Of a stretch of 8,268 nt of DNA, positions 1 through 5,822 are shown in pieces (the first letter of the stretch is position 1; each line of letters opens with the position of its first letter). The notes under the pieces were generated by a model. That model saw only the letters and a program-made list of their open reading frames with translations, searched no databases and was not told the DNA's origin. This stretch comes from Kosmotogaceae bacterium UBA1373 (lineage in GTDB: Bacteria > Thermotogota > Thermotogae > Petrotogales > Kosmotogaceae), in the NCBI GenBank assembly GCA_002305955.1, contig DBRH01000071.1, positions 19,008 to 27,275 of the forward strand, written 5' to 3'. The translations under genes were made by a program, and so were the position numbers.

Positions 1-1
1 T

Positions 2-64
2 TCAAAGGACGGGTCCATGCTCCTGGACGAAGGGCCAAGGACGGCTCTTTCGCTCTATAGTTAG
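2..64 (+). CDS. possible 3' tail of an upstream gene (partial)
   Basis: The first 60 or so bases are open in all three forward frames, with stops at 58-60, 62-64 and 75-77, so the frame cannot be fixed with certainty. The frame ending in TAG at 62-64 has codons most like the rest of the window (AAG, GAC, CTC, CTG, GAA) and would encode the last 20 residues of an upstream protein. I recognise no family in it. If real, the gap to the rqcH start is only 25 bases, which would place rqcH inside a longer operon. The stretch could equally be non-coding leader. Confidence 0.2.
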   Translation, partial: SKDGSMLLDEGPRTALSLYS

Positions 65-89
65 AATTCAGAAATGAGGTGTTATATCT

Positions 90-1772
90 GTGATATTCGA
101 CGGTCTGGTTTTGAAGAGGGTGGTCAACGGACTGCAAAACATAGTAGGGCAGCAGCTACGTCAGGTTTACCAGAAGGGTAAGAGCGAGTTCTTCTTCAAA
201 TTCTCCCGGTCCGGATTGAACGTCTCTCTCGATCCTTCGACTCCCTATATCTCTTTTGGCGAGAAGGATGAAAGCTCTTCTCTGGAGACGCCCTTCAGTA
301 TTTATCTTCGCAGGCATTTGAACGGACTCTTTCTCGAGTCGATCACCCAGGAGAAGACGGACAGGATCGTCCGTTTAATCCTGGAGGGCGGAAACGCCTT
401 CGGTATGAGAGAGATCTATCAATTGGTCATCGAGTTGATGGGACCTGGTTCGAATATGATTGTGCTCGATGGTAAGGGAACCGTCACCCACGCCTTTCGC
501 GAGATGATAACCGAAAAGAGGACCCTCGCCCGCGGGGTTAGGTACGTGCCGCCCGAACCGAGGGGAAAGGATCTGTCGAGCCTGTCGGACGGGGAGATCA
601 GGAGTTCGATGCTCGTATCGGGTGAGAAACTCCCCAAAGCTATATGGAGCACATTCTCCGGTATCTCGAAAAGGACCTCACATAATATAACCGGTTACCT
701 GGGTCTGGAGGAGGTCGCCCCGGACGAGCTGGAAGATGAGAAGCTAGATGAACTGTGTACCTTTCTTGGCAAGATAGCCAGCGATTTCAACAGTTCTATC
801 CTTTACACTTGCCTGAATGAGGGAGAGATGGAGATCTCGCCCATACCGCTGGATTTCAAGGGCGATTGCAAAGCCATGCAGGCCTCTATGGTGATAAACG
901 AGGCGCTCGTCCATTTTGGGGTCGATAAGGAGATAGATCGCAGACGTAGATCGATTGTAGGGAAGCTACTCAAAGCGATCGCGAGACAGGAAAAGTTGAT
1001 CGAAAAGCTCGAGAGGGAATTGCAGGAGGTTAACGATTACGACAGATACAGGTATTACGGAGAATTGCTGGTGGCCAACCTTTACAGACTGAAAGATAGA
1101 ACCCCCAGTATCGAACTCGAAGACTGGGAGAGCGGTGAAAGGATCAGGATAGATCTGGACGATCGGCTCACCCCTTCGGAGAACGCCCAGCTTTTCTTCA
1201 AATACTACGACAAATCCCGCAGGAAAGAGATTCAGGTAACCAGGAGACTGAAAGAACTCAACGGCGAGAGGGAGTATCTCGAACAGCTCGAAGAGATGGT
1301 AAGTCTTTCGGAGAATCTGGTCGAGCTGGACTCCTTCAAAGACGAATTGAGACAGGCCGGAATCATCAGGGCCGAGAGCGTCGAAAAGAAGAGAAAGAGG
1401 ACACCTCCTTCCGGGCCGAGGATCTTTGAGAGGCACGAATTCAAGTACCTGGTCGGAAAGAACAACACACAGAACGACGAAATAACAAAGGCCGCTTCTA
1501 AAGAAGACTTCTGGTTTCATGCCCGCGGGATACCCGGGGCTCATGTTATACTTAAGAAGGCCGGGAAAGACGTTCCGGAGAAGGCGATAAGCTTTGGCGC
1601 CGCACTTGCAGGACGTTATTCGAAGGGCAGATTTTCGGGCAAAGTGGAGGTCGTCTACACGACGGCCGGCAATATTATCAAGCCAAAGGGAGCGAAGCCG
1701 GGAATGGTGGTTTACAGGAAGGCAAAAACTATCCTAGTCGATCTTTCGACGGAGCTGGAGGAAGGGCTTTGA
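90..1772 (+). CDS. rqcH: RqcH, NFACT-family ribosome quality control factor
   Basis: This 560-residue protein has the full RqcH/Rqc2/NEMF layout. In this family the protein binds 50S subunits blocked by peptidyl-tRNA and recruits tRNA-Ala to add C-terminal alanine tails that mark the stalled chain for degradation. The NFACT-N domain spans roughly residues 1-170 and keeps the Asp-Arg pair (D91-R92) that matches the pair needed for tailing in characterised homologues, followed by the ELMG motif (115-118). A helix-hairpin-helix-like region lies near 178-205, a charged coiled coil near 282-405, a basic linker at 430-440, and the NFACT-R domain at about 446-550, with VGKNNTQND and DFWFHARGIPGAHV. 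The length is normal for the family. The start is GTG, with GAGGTG at 76-81 eight bases upstream. The stop overlaps the start of the next gene by four bases. I see no convincing promoter upstream. Confidence 0.95.
   Translation: MIFDGLVLKRVVNGLQNIVGQQLRQVYQKGKSEFFFKFSRSGLNVSLDPSTPYISFGEKDESSSLETPFSIYLRRHLNGLFLESITQEKTDRIVRLILEGGNAFGMREIYQLVIELMGPGSNMIVLDGKGTVTHAFREMITEKRTLARGVRYVPPEPRGKDLSSLSDGEIRSSMLVSGEKLPKAIWSTFSGISKRTSHNITGYLGLEEVAPDELEDEKLDELCTFLGKIASDFNSSILYTCLNEGEMEISPIPLDFKGDCKAMQASMVINEALVHFGVDKEIDRRRRSIVGKLLKAIARQEKLIEKLERELQEVNDYDRYRYYGELLVANLYRLKDRTPSIELEDWESGERIRIDLDDRLTPSENAQLFFKYYDKSRRKEIQVTRRLKELNGEREYLEQLEEMVSLSENLVELDSFKDELRQAGIIRAESVEKKRKRTPPSGPRIFERHEFKYLVGKNNTQNDEITKAASKEDFWFHARGIPGAHVILKKAGKDVPEKAISFGAALAGRYSKGRFSGKVEVVYTTAGNIIKPKGAKPGMVVYRKAKTILVDLSTELEEGL
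1757..1761 (+). promoter_or_regulatory. ribosome binding site fixing a TTG start
   Basis: GGAGG lies inside the end of rqcH, seven bases before the TTG at 1769. It supports that rare start codon for the next gene. The resulting four-base overlap TTGA (start TTG, stop TGA) is typical of translational coupling. Confidence 0.7.
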
Positions 1773-2689
1773 TAAGACTTCCGTCTTATTTGTTCTTCAT
1801 CGGAGGCTTTTTTTCTTACGCTTCGATCTTTTTCGCCAGTCCCGCCGTCTCTATGACGATGTCGATCATCGGCATGATTATAAGTCTCTACATATGGTAC
1901 GTTCTGGCCCGCAACAGAGATATACACCTCAAGATAATGAAGGTCAGAAAACTGATCGCTGAAGAAAACCTGAGGAATCTGAAGATCTATCCGAACGCGA
2001 GACTGTGGGTCATCCTTTATTCGGCCTCTTTCATAGTGATGAACATCTCGGGACTGTTCGTGATAAAGGCGATAATAGACAATGTCGATGTAACTCTGGA
2101 AGCTCCGAGGATGGAAGAATTGATCGAGATGCTCGGAACCGGTTATGTGCTCTTCAGCTGGGTCTTCTTTCTGTCGGGAATAGCCTCGATCCTTCTTTAT
2201 GCCAAGCTGATAGTGCTACTGTACAACGACGAGATGAAGATCCAATCTCTCGAGGGAAAAGCGAGGAACATCCCGCTATTAGTCACCAAACCGCTTTCGG
2301 TGATTCTCGTGTTGCTCTTCACTCTCGTAACCTACGGGCTTTTCAGCTGGTTCATGAGGTACAGGCTATCCTCCTTTCAAAAGTTGCACAACTTCTTTGA
2401 GAAGAAGCTCGACAGCGAGTCTATGAAATTGGTCAGTTTACAGGAGAGAGGACAGGATAGGGAAGTAAAAAGTGAATCGGAGGAATTAGCCAAAGACCTG
2501 CTGAAAAAATATTCCGAGAGCCTGGGTCGTGTCAATGGACCGGAAGATCGCAAAGAAGTGATAGCCTTGCTCTTCAAAGACCTGGGAGATCTTAAGACCG
2601 ATCAGGCCAGATCGCTTCTCGATCAATTGCTTTCGAAGGAGCTGCTTAGCGAGAACGAGTTCAACAGGTTGATAAGACTTTTGGTATAG
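1769..2689 (+). CDS. multi-pass membrane protein with SHOCT-like C-terminal tail, function unknown
   Basis: I do not recognise the membrane part of this 306-residue protein. Hydrophobic segments lie at about residues 7-23, 29-47, 78-102, 124-152 and 172-194. The loop 48-77 is strongly basic and so probably cytoplasmic, while loop 103-123 is acidic. Whether segment 124-152 crosses once or twice is unclear, so the topology is open. Residues 195-235 are charged and possibly coiled. Residues 239-305 form a helical tail ending in LLSENEF followed by a basic-hydrophobic helix. That resembles the SHOCT motif and aligns with the tail of the downstream rhomboid. There are no rhomboid catalytic motifs. 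The start is TTG with a well-placed GGAGG, overlapping rqcH by four bases, and the rhomboid gene begins nine bases after the stop. Context suggests a partner, adaptor or substrate of the rhomboid, but this is inference. Confidence 0.88.
   Translation: MIRLPSYLFFIGGFFSYASIFFASPAVSMTMSIIGMIISLYIWYVLARNRDIHLKIMKVRKLIAEENLRNLKIYPNARLWVILYSASFIVMNISGLFVIKAIIDNVDVTLEAPRMEELIEMLGTGYVLFSWVFFLSGIASILLYAKLIVLLYNDEMKIQSLEGKARNIPLLVTKPLSVILVLLFTLVTYGLFSWFMRYRLSSFQKLHNFFEKKLDSESMKLVSLQERGQDREVKSESEELAKDLLKKYSESLGRVNGPEDRKEVIALLFKDLGDLKTDQARSLLDQLLSKELLSENEFNRLIRLLV
2483..2686 (+). other. C-terminal helical module, copy A (SHOCT-like)
   Basis: This stretch encodes residues 239-305 of the 306-residue membrane protein. 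It aligns end to end, with about a three-residue length difference, with the tail of the next gene. Shared features are an opening helix ending in a Lys-Tyr pair, a polar turn, two middle helices, and a final hairpin of the form [LI]-S-x-x-E-F followed by a short basic-hydrophobic helix. Confidence 0.65.
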
Positions 2690-2694
2690 GAGGG
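2688..2694 (+). promoter_or_regulatory. ribosome binding site for the rhomboid TTG start
   Basis: AGGAGGG overlaps the TAG stop of the upstream gene and ends four bases before the TTG at 2699. It supports the TTG as the true start, because no ATG or GTG sits at a suitable distance. Confidence 0.7.
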
Positions 2695-2698
2695 TATT

Positions 2699-3547
2699 TT
2701 GAATCGATACAGAAACTCTACGATAGTCTTGATAGTCATAAACGTCGCCGTGTATCTTTTCGTAGCGATACTTGGCTTTTTCAAAGGTCCCGGCGGTATA
2801 AGCCTGCGCGATCTCATAACTCTTTACGGCGGGGTCAGCAGGTACGCGCTCTCCAGCGGATTGATCTACACTCCGGTGACGGCGCTGTTCCTTCACGGGA
2901 ATTTCATGCACATTCTTTTCAACATGTGGGCTCTCTTTCAACTCGGTATGGTTGTCGAGGCCGTTTACGGGAAGAAGCTGTATCTGCTCTTCTACTTCGT
3001 GACAGGTATCGCCGGAGGGCTCAGCGCCGCGGCTTTTTCGCCGGCCCTCACCATAGGCTCGAGCAGCGCGATCTTCGGGTTGGTCGGAATTCTCTTCACT
3101 CTGGGACTGAAGAAGGACACCCCGGTGATGTTGAGGTCGATAACCGGCTATTCGCTTCTCCCCATAATTCTGATAAACCTCTTCCTCGGTTTCAGTATTC
3201 CGGGTATAAGCAACGCCGCCCATATAGGCGGATTGATCGCCGGAGCGGCCATCGGCTGGTTCGCAAAGCCGGCCTATGCACGCTTTGGAAGACAGAGGAG
3301 AGTTTATACCAGGGTTACGGAAAAAAGTTCCCAGGAGGTCTCGCAGGAGATCCTCATCAAGTATCTGCCGATTCTGAACGCGCTCAAGAACGGCGATTCC
3401 GAAGAGAGAACCGTGAGGTTGGCCCAGTTGAGGAGCGAGTTGAGCAACCTCAGAGATGAAGAGGTGGCTTCAAAGGTTCTCTGGGAGCTCTTCAAGAGGG
3501 ATCTCATATCGCAAGAGGAATTCGAGAAGCTGAGAAAGTTTCTATAG
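2699..3547 (+). CDS. rhomboid family intramembrane serine protease
   Basis: This 282-residue polytopic membrane protein should cleave transmembrane or membrane-proximal segments of other proteins within the bilayer. The rhomboid core covers about residues 8-188. The second transmembrane helix carries H66, H71 and N75 (LHGNFMHILFNMWAL), the pattern that lines the active site and oxyanion hole. The nucleophile motif is GSSSAIFGL, giving S122 as the catalytic serine. The partner histidine is H175 in NAAHIGGLIAG. The fourth position of the usual GxSG motif is Ser rather than Gly. A basic stretch at 195-205 marks the cytoplasmic end of the core, followed by a tail at 212-282 that ends in LISQEEF and matches the tail of the preceding membrane protein. 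The start is TTG, the third non-ATG start in this operon. A strong hairpin follows the stop directly. The natural substrate is unknown. Confidence 0.93.
   Translation: MNRYRNSTIVLIVINVAVYLFVAILGFFKGPGGISLRDLITLYGGVSRYALSSGLIYTPVTALFLHGNFMHILFNMWALFQLGMVVEAVYGKKLYLLFYFVTGIAGGLSAAAFSPALTIGSSSAIFGLVGILFTLGLKKDTPVMLRSITGYSLLPIILINLFLGFSIPGISNAAHIGGLIAGAAIGWFAKPAYARFGRQRRVYTRVTEKSSQEVSQEILIKYLPILNALKNGDSEERTVRLAQLRSELSNLRDEEVASKVLWELFKRDLISQEEFEKLRKFL
3332..3544 (+). other. C-terminal helical module, copy B (SHOCT-like)
   Basis: This stretch encodes residues 212-282 of the rhomboid, beyond the six-helix protease core. It is the counterpart of the module at the end of the upstream membrane protein. 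The final helical hairpin, with Leu-Ile-Ser-x-Glu-Glu-Phe, fits the SHOCT pattern, a short domain usually found at protein C-termini. Confidence 0.65.
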
Positions 3548-3549
3548 AA

Positions 3550-3577
3550 AATAAGAGCCCCGAAAGGGGCTCTTATT
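3550..3577. terminator. bidirectional intrinsic terminator between convergent operons
   Basis: A perfect 12-bp inverted repeat (AATAAGAGCCCC and its complement) encloses a GAAA loop. On the minus strand the hairpin ends in TTATTTTC, a usable U-tract for the decarboxylase transcript. On the plus strand the tract is weaker (TTATTCTG). It begins two bases after the rhomboid stop. The right arm contains the TAA stop and part of the last codon of the minus-strand decarboxylase gene, so one structure serves both operons. Confidence 0.88.
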
Positions 3578-4736
3578 CTGCAAAGTCGCCTTCTATTGGC
3601 ATCTGTGCGTCCACGAAGTCTTCAACAAAATAGACCCTCGGGGCTTCGATGCCGTTGAAATTGGTTGCATATTCTGTGGTGTAAGCACCGGCGTTGATGA
3701 AATAAACGATATCTCCATAACCTATGTTCTTGGGGAGATCGATTTCGTGGTAAACGGTATCCACGGAATCGCATGTCGGCCCGGCCAGGTGGAAGGAGAT
3801 CTTGGTATCGTCGACCTTTCCCTCGGTCAGGACCTCGTACCTGAAGCCTTCGATAGTCTCCGTCAGGCCATGGAAAACTCCCGCGTCGATGTAAACCCAG
3901 TCTTCGTCTCCTTTTCTGCTTCGAAGTATCACCTGGCTTACCAGAATGGCCGAATTACCCACCATCGACCTTCCCGGTTCGATAAAGAGATCCAGATCGG
4001 TAACGAAGGACATGTATTTCTTCAGGGCCTTGTTTATAACGTCACCGTAGGCCTTTACGGATTTGATCTCCCGAATGTGCTTGACGGGCATTCCGCCTCC
4101 GAGGTTCAGCATCCTGAGGTTTATACCCTTCGCTCTGAGGGCCTTGAAGACCTGCGCGGCATCCTTTATGGCGTCGTCCCAGCTGTTGACGTTGTAGTTC
4201 TGGGAACCTACGTGAAAGCTGACGCCGTACGCATCGAGCCCGAGTTGATCGGCGTATTCGAGGATAGAGATAACATGGTTGACATCCGTTCCAAACTTCC
4301 TTGAAAGCGGCCAATCGCAGTCACCGCCGCTGGTTGCTATTCTTCCATAAACCTTGCTCCCGGGGGCGTGGGCGGCGATCTTCTCAACTTCCATTTCGGA
4401 ATCGACCGCATAGTAATCGATACCCACCGAATAAGCGAAGGCGATATCTTCCACTTTTTTTATCGTATTGCCAAAACTCATTCTCTCCGGAGTTACTCCA
4501 AGGGAAAGGAGCTTCTCGATCTCTCCACGTGATGCTACATCGAAGTTGCTGCCAAGATCCCGAAGGGTTTCGATGATCCTGGGATGTGAATTCGCCTTAA
4601 CCGCGTAAAACACCTGGACATTTCTTACATGGTTTACTATGTCGAAGTAATTGTTTCTAACGTAGTCCATATCCATTATCAAGAACGGTGTCTTTATTTC
4701 CATTGCGGCCTTTCTTACTTCAGGCGTTATGTGCAC
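3573..4736 (-). CDS. PLP-dependent ornithine/lysine-type decarboxylase (fold type III)
   Basis: This 387-residue enzyme should decarboxylate L-ornithine to putrescine, possibly also L-lysine to cadaverine, feeding polyamine synthesis in the cytoplasm. Visible family motifs are FYAVKANSHP with the PLP lysine K47, FGNTIKK (88-94), VSFHVGSQ with H175, the phosphate-binding LNLGGGMP (210-217), EPGRSMVG (253-260), GPTCDSVD with C322-D323 (the substrate-side cysteine and aspartate of ornithine decarboxylases), and NAGAYT with Y352 contacting PLP. The pattern around GLTET and GPTCDS is closest to bacterial ornithine decarboxylases of the eukaryotic type. It is unlike diaminopimelate decarboxylase or the long biosynthetic arginine decarboxylase. 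The length is right for the group. The start is GTG, with GGGAGGG at 4745-4751 eight bases upstream, and the nearby ATG at 4742-4744 is out of frame. Ornithine versus lysine preference cannot be settled from motifs alone. Confidence 0.93.
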   Translation of the reverse strand: MHITPEVRKAAMEIKTPFLIMDMDYVRNNYFDIVNHVRNVQVFYAVKANSHPRIIETLRDLGSNFDVASRGEIEKLLSLGVTPERMSFGNTIKKVEDIAFAYSVGIDYYAVDSEMEVEKIAAHAPGSKVYGRIATSGGDCDWPLSRKFGTDVNHVISILEYADQLGLDAYGVSFHVGSQNYNVNSWDDAIKDAAQVFKALRAKGINLRMLNLGGGMPVKHIREIKSVKAYGDVINKALKKYMSFVTDLDLFIEPGRSMVGNSAILVSQVILRSRKGDEDWVYIDAGVFHGLTETIEGFRYEVLTEGKVDDTKISFHLAGPTCDSVDTVYHEIDLPKNIGYGDIVYFINAGAYTTEYATNFNGIEAPRVYFVEDFVDAQMPIEGDFAE

Positions 4737-4744
4737 TACGGCAT

Positions 4745-4751
4745 CCCTCCC
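4745..4751 (-). promoter_or_regulatory. ribosome binding site fixing the GTG start of the decarboxylase
   Basis: GGGAGGG on the minus strand ends eight bases before the GTG at 4736. The ATG lying between them is in another frame and runs into a stop after two codons, so the GTG is the start. Confidence 0.75.
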
Positions 4752-4767
4752 ATAAAATGATCAAGTT

Positions 4768-4799
4768 ATTGTAGCACCATTAGTATGAAAGAATGCCAA
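4768..4799 (-). promoter_or_regulatory. extended -10 promoter for the decarboxylase gene
   Basis: On the minus strand TACAAT (4773-4768) is preceded directly by TGC, forming an extended -10 element with five of six consensus bases. TTGGCA (4799-4794) matches five of six -35 bases but at 20-base spacing, longer than optimal, so the extended -10 probably does most of the work. Transcription would start near 4761, giving a leader of about 25 bases containing the ribosome binding site. The surrounding gap 4737-4862 is clearly more AT-rich than the coding sequence, as expected for a promoter. No operator or riboswitch is evident. Confidence 0.5.
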
Positions 4800-4862
4800 A
4801 GATAAAATGTCAGTTTTAGTTTAAAAAAGTTACAATACTGAATGGCAATTTGTCAGCCACTT

Positions 4863-5813
4863 TCAGCTGCCAATCAGGAACTGGCAGATTTTTTCCAGAA
4901 ACTCCCTGTCTGAATCAAAGAAACTATTTTGAAAATGACTGTCAATATCCAGTTCACCTATAACTCTCTCTTCCTTTATCAAAGGGAGTACAATTTCCGA
5001 TTTCGTTTTCGGACTGCACGAGAGGTAGTTGCTCTCCTTCGTAACGTCCGGGACGAGAAAGACGTTTCGGGTTTCTGCCGCCTGGCCGCAAATGCCTCTT
5101 CCAAAAGGGATCCTGGTGTGCTCTGTCGGTTCCCCCACGTACGGGCCGAGCACCAGGTAATTTTCACCGTCACTCAGGTAGAAGCCTGTCCAATTGTAAT
5201 GTTCGATGTATTTATCTAGAAAAGCCACCGTTCTTTTCATTCTATGCTCGAAAGACAGACCGTCGAGTTCTTTAATCAGTCTTTCGTGAAGGATGGTGTA
5301 CCGTTCCTCTCTCTGCTGGGGGTTCATCGTGTTTCTGACGTGTATCCGCGAGTAGTCGAGAAAGTCTTCCAGAGCCCTATTGACGACGGCGAGAAAGTCG
5401 TTTATACTTCCGTTTTTCCAGCAGTGCAACAGGTCGATCATCACGACATTGCCTTTCGAAGTCGGCACAATGAGATGTTCCTGCTTTCCAAGGCCACCGA
5501 GTATGTGGATGACGAAGTCCTCTCTTTCAAGGTGGAGATCGGCCGACATGGTTCCGAGTTCTTTGAGGACACGTGATTTTTCACGGGGACCGGCTTCCTG
5601 CCAGTACTGTGAAAGCCTGTCTATCTCTCTCCTGTCAAGTCTTTCCAGCTCCCTGCTAAGCGATGAGTCGTCGAGGTTGTTTTTGTGCATATACTCTTCG
5701 AGAACCCTTGGATGCTTTTCCCTGTAGATGAGCCAGAAGTCATGCCATTTCTCTTTAGGGTAAGCCAGTATGCTGAAGTAATCGTAGGTGAAATCTCTGA
5801 AAATGCTTCTCAT
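4863..5813 (-). CDS. two-domain protein: unknown N-terminal half plus fRMsr-like GAF domain
   Basis: The C-terminal half (about residues 168-315 of 316) is a GAF domain of the free methionine-(R)-sulfoxide reductase type. It contains NWTGFYL (207-213), LVLGPYVG (220-227), RIPFGRGICG with C242, LSCSP with C266, SEIVLPL (272-278) and IGELDIDS (285-292). By comparison with E. coli MsrC recalled from memory, C242 and C266 match C94 and the catalytic C118, while the C84 position is a histidine (H232). It may therefore reduce free Met-R-sulfoxide with thioredoxin, or only bind a ligand. The N-terminal half (1-165) begins with aromatic-rich and charged helices, then has a hydrophobic block near 100-130 (HILGGLG, VVMIDLL). 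I do not recognise it. Typical fRMsr proteins are about 160 residues, so this is a fusion. The ATG follows the LCP stop by nine bases. Its GGAGG ends only three bases before the ATG, which is tight. Confidence 0.85.
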   Translation of the reverse strand: MRSIFRDFTYDYFSILAYPKEKWHDFWLIYREKHPRVLEEYMHKNNLDDSSLSRELERLDRREIDRLSQYWQEAGPREKSRVLKELGTMSADLHLEREDFVIHILGGLGKQEHLIVPTSKGNVVMIDLLHCWKNGSINDFLAVVNRALEDFLDYSRIHVRNTMNPQQREERYTILHERLIKELDGLSFEHRMKRTVAFLDKYIEHYNWTGFYLSDGENYLVLGPYVGEPTEHTRIPFGRGICGQAAETRNVFLVPDVTKESNYLSCSPKTKSEIVLPLIKEERVIGELDIDSHFQNSFFDSDREFLEKICQFLIGS

Positions 5814-5822
5814 AGTCCTCCT

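Noticed and set aside
13..28. Small inverted repeat GTCCA/TGGAC near the left edge
   Set aside because: It has only five pairs and no T tract, and may lie in the end of a coding region. It is compatible with chance.
56..67. TATAGT and TAGAAT as a -10 element for rqcH
   Set aside because: There is no acceptable -35 or extended -10 element at the right distance, and the leader would be very short. Such AT-rich hexamers are expected by chance.
966..1544. Minus-strand open frame (192 codons) inside rqcH
   Set aside because: rqcH on the plus strand has full family motifs over this stretch, and the antisense product has no recognisable features.
1808..1814. Run of seven T, a possible slippage site near the start of the membrane protein gene
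   Set aside because: The reading frame continues uninterrupted for nearly 300 codons after it, and no alternative frame product is evident.
2486..3223. Long minus-strand open frame (245 codons) antisense to the membrane protein and rhomboid genes
   Set aside because: Its product is a low-complexity charged sequence without motifs, it spans the junction of two clear plus-strand genes, and it has no convincing ribosome binding site. It is a shadow of their codon use.
4820..4862. Possible terminator after the GAF-domain gene (minus strand AGTGGC/GCCATT stem and a later T run)
   Set aside because: The stem is six pairs including a G-U pair with a nine-base loop, and the T run begins about ten bases after the stem. 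This is too weak for an intrinsic terminator.
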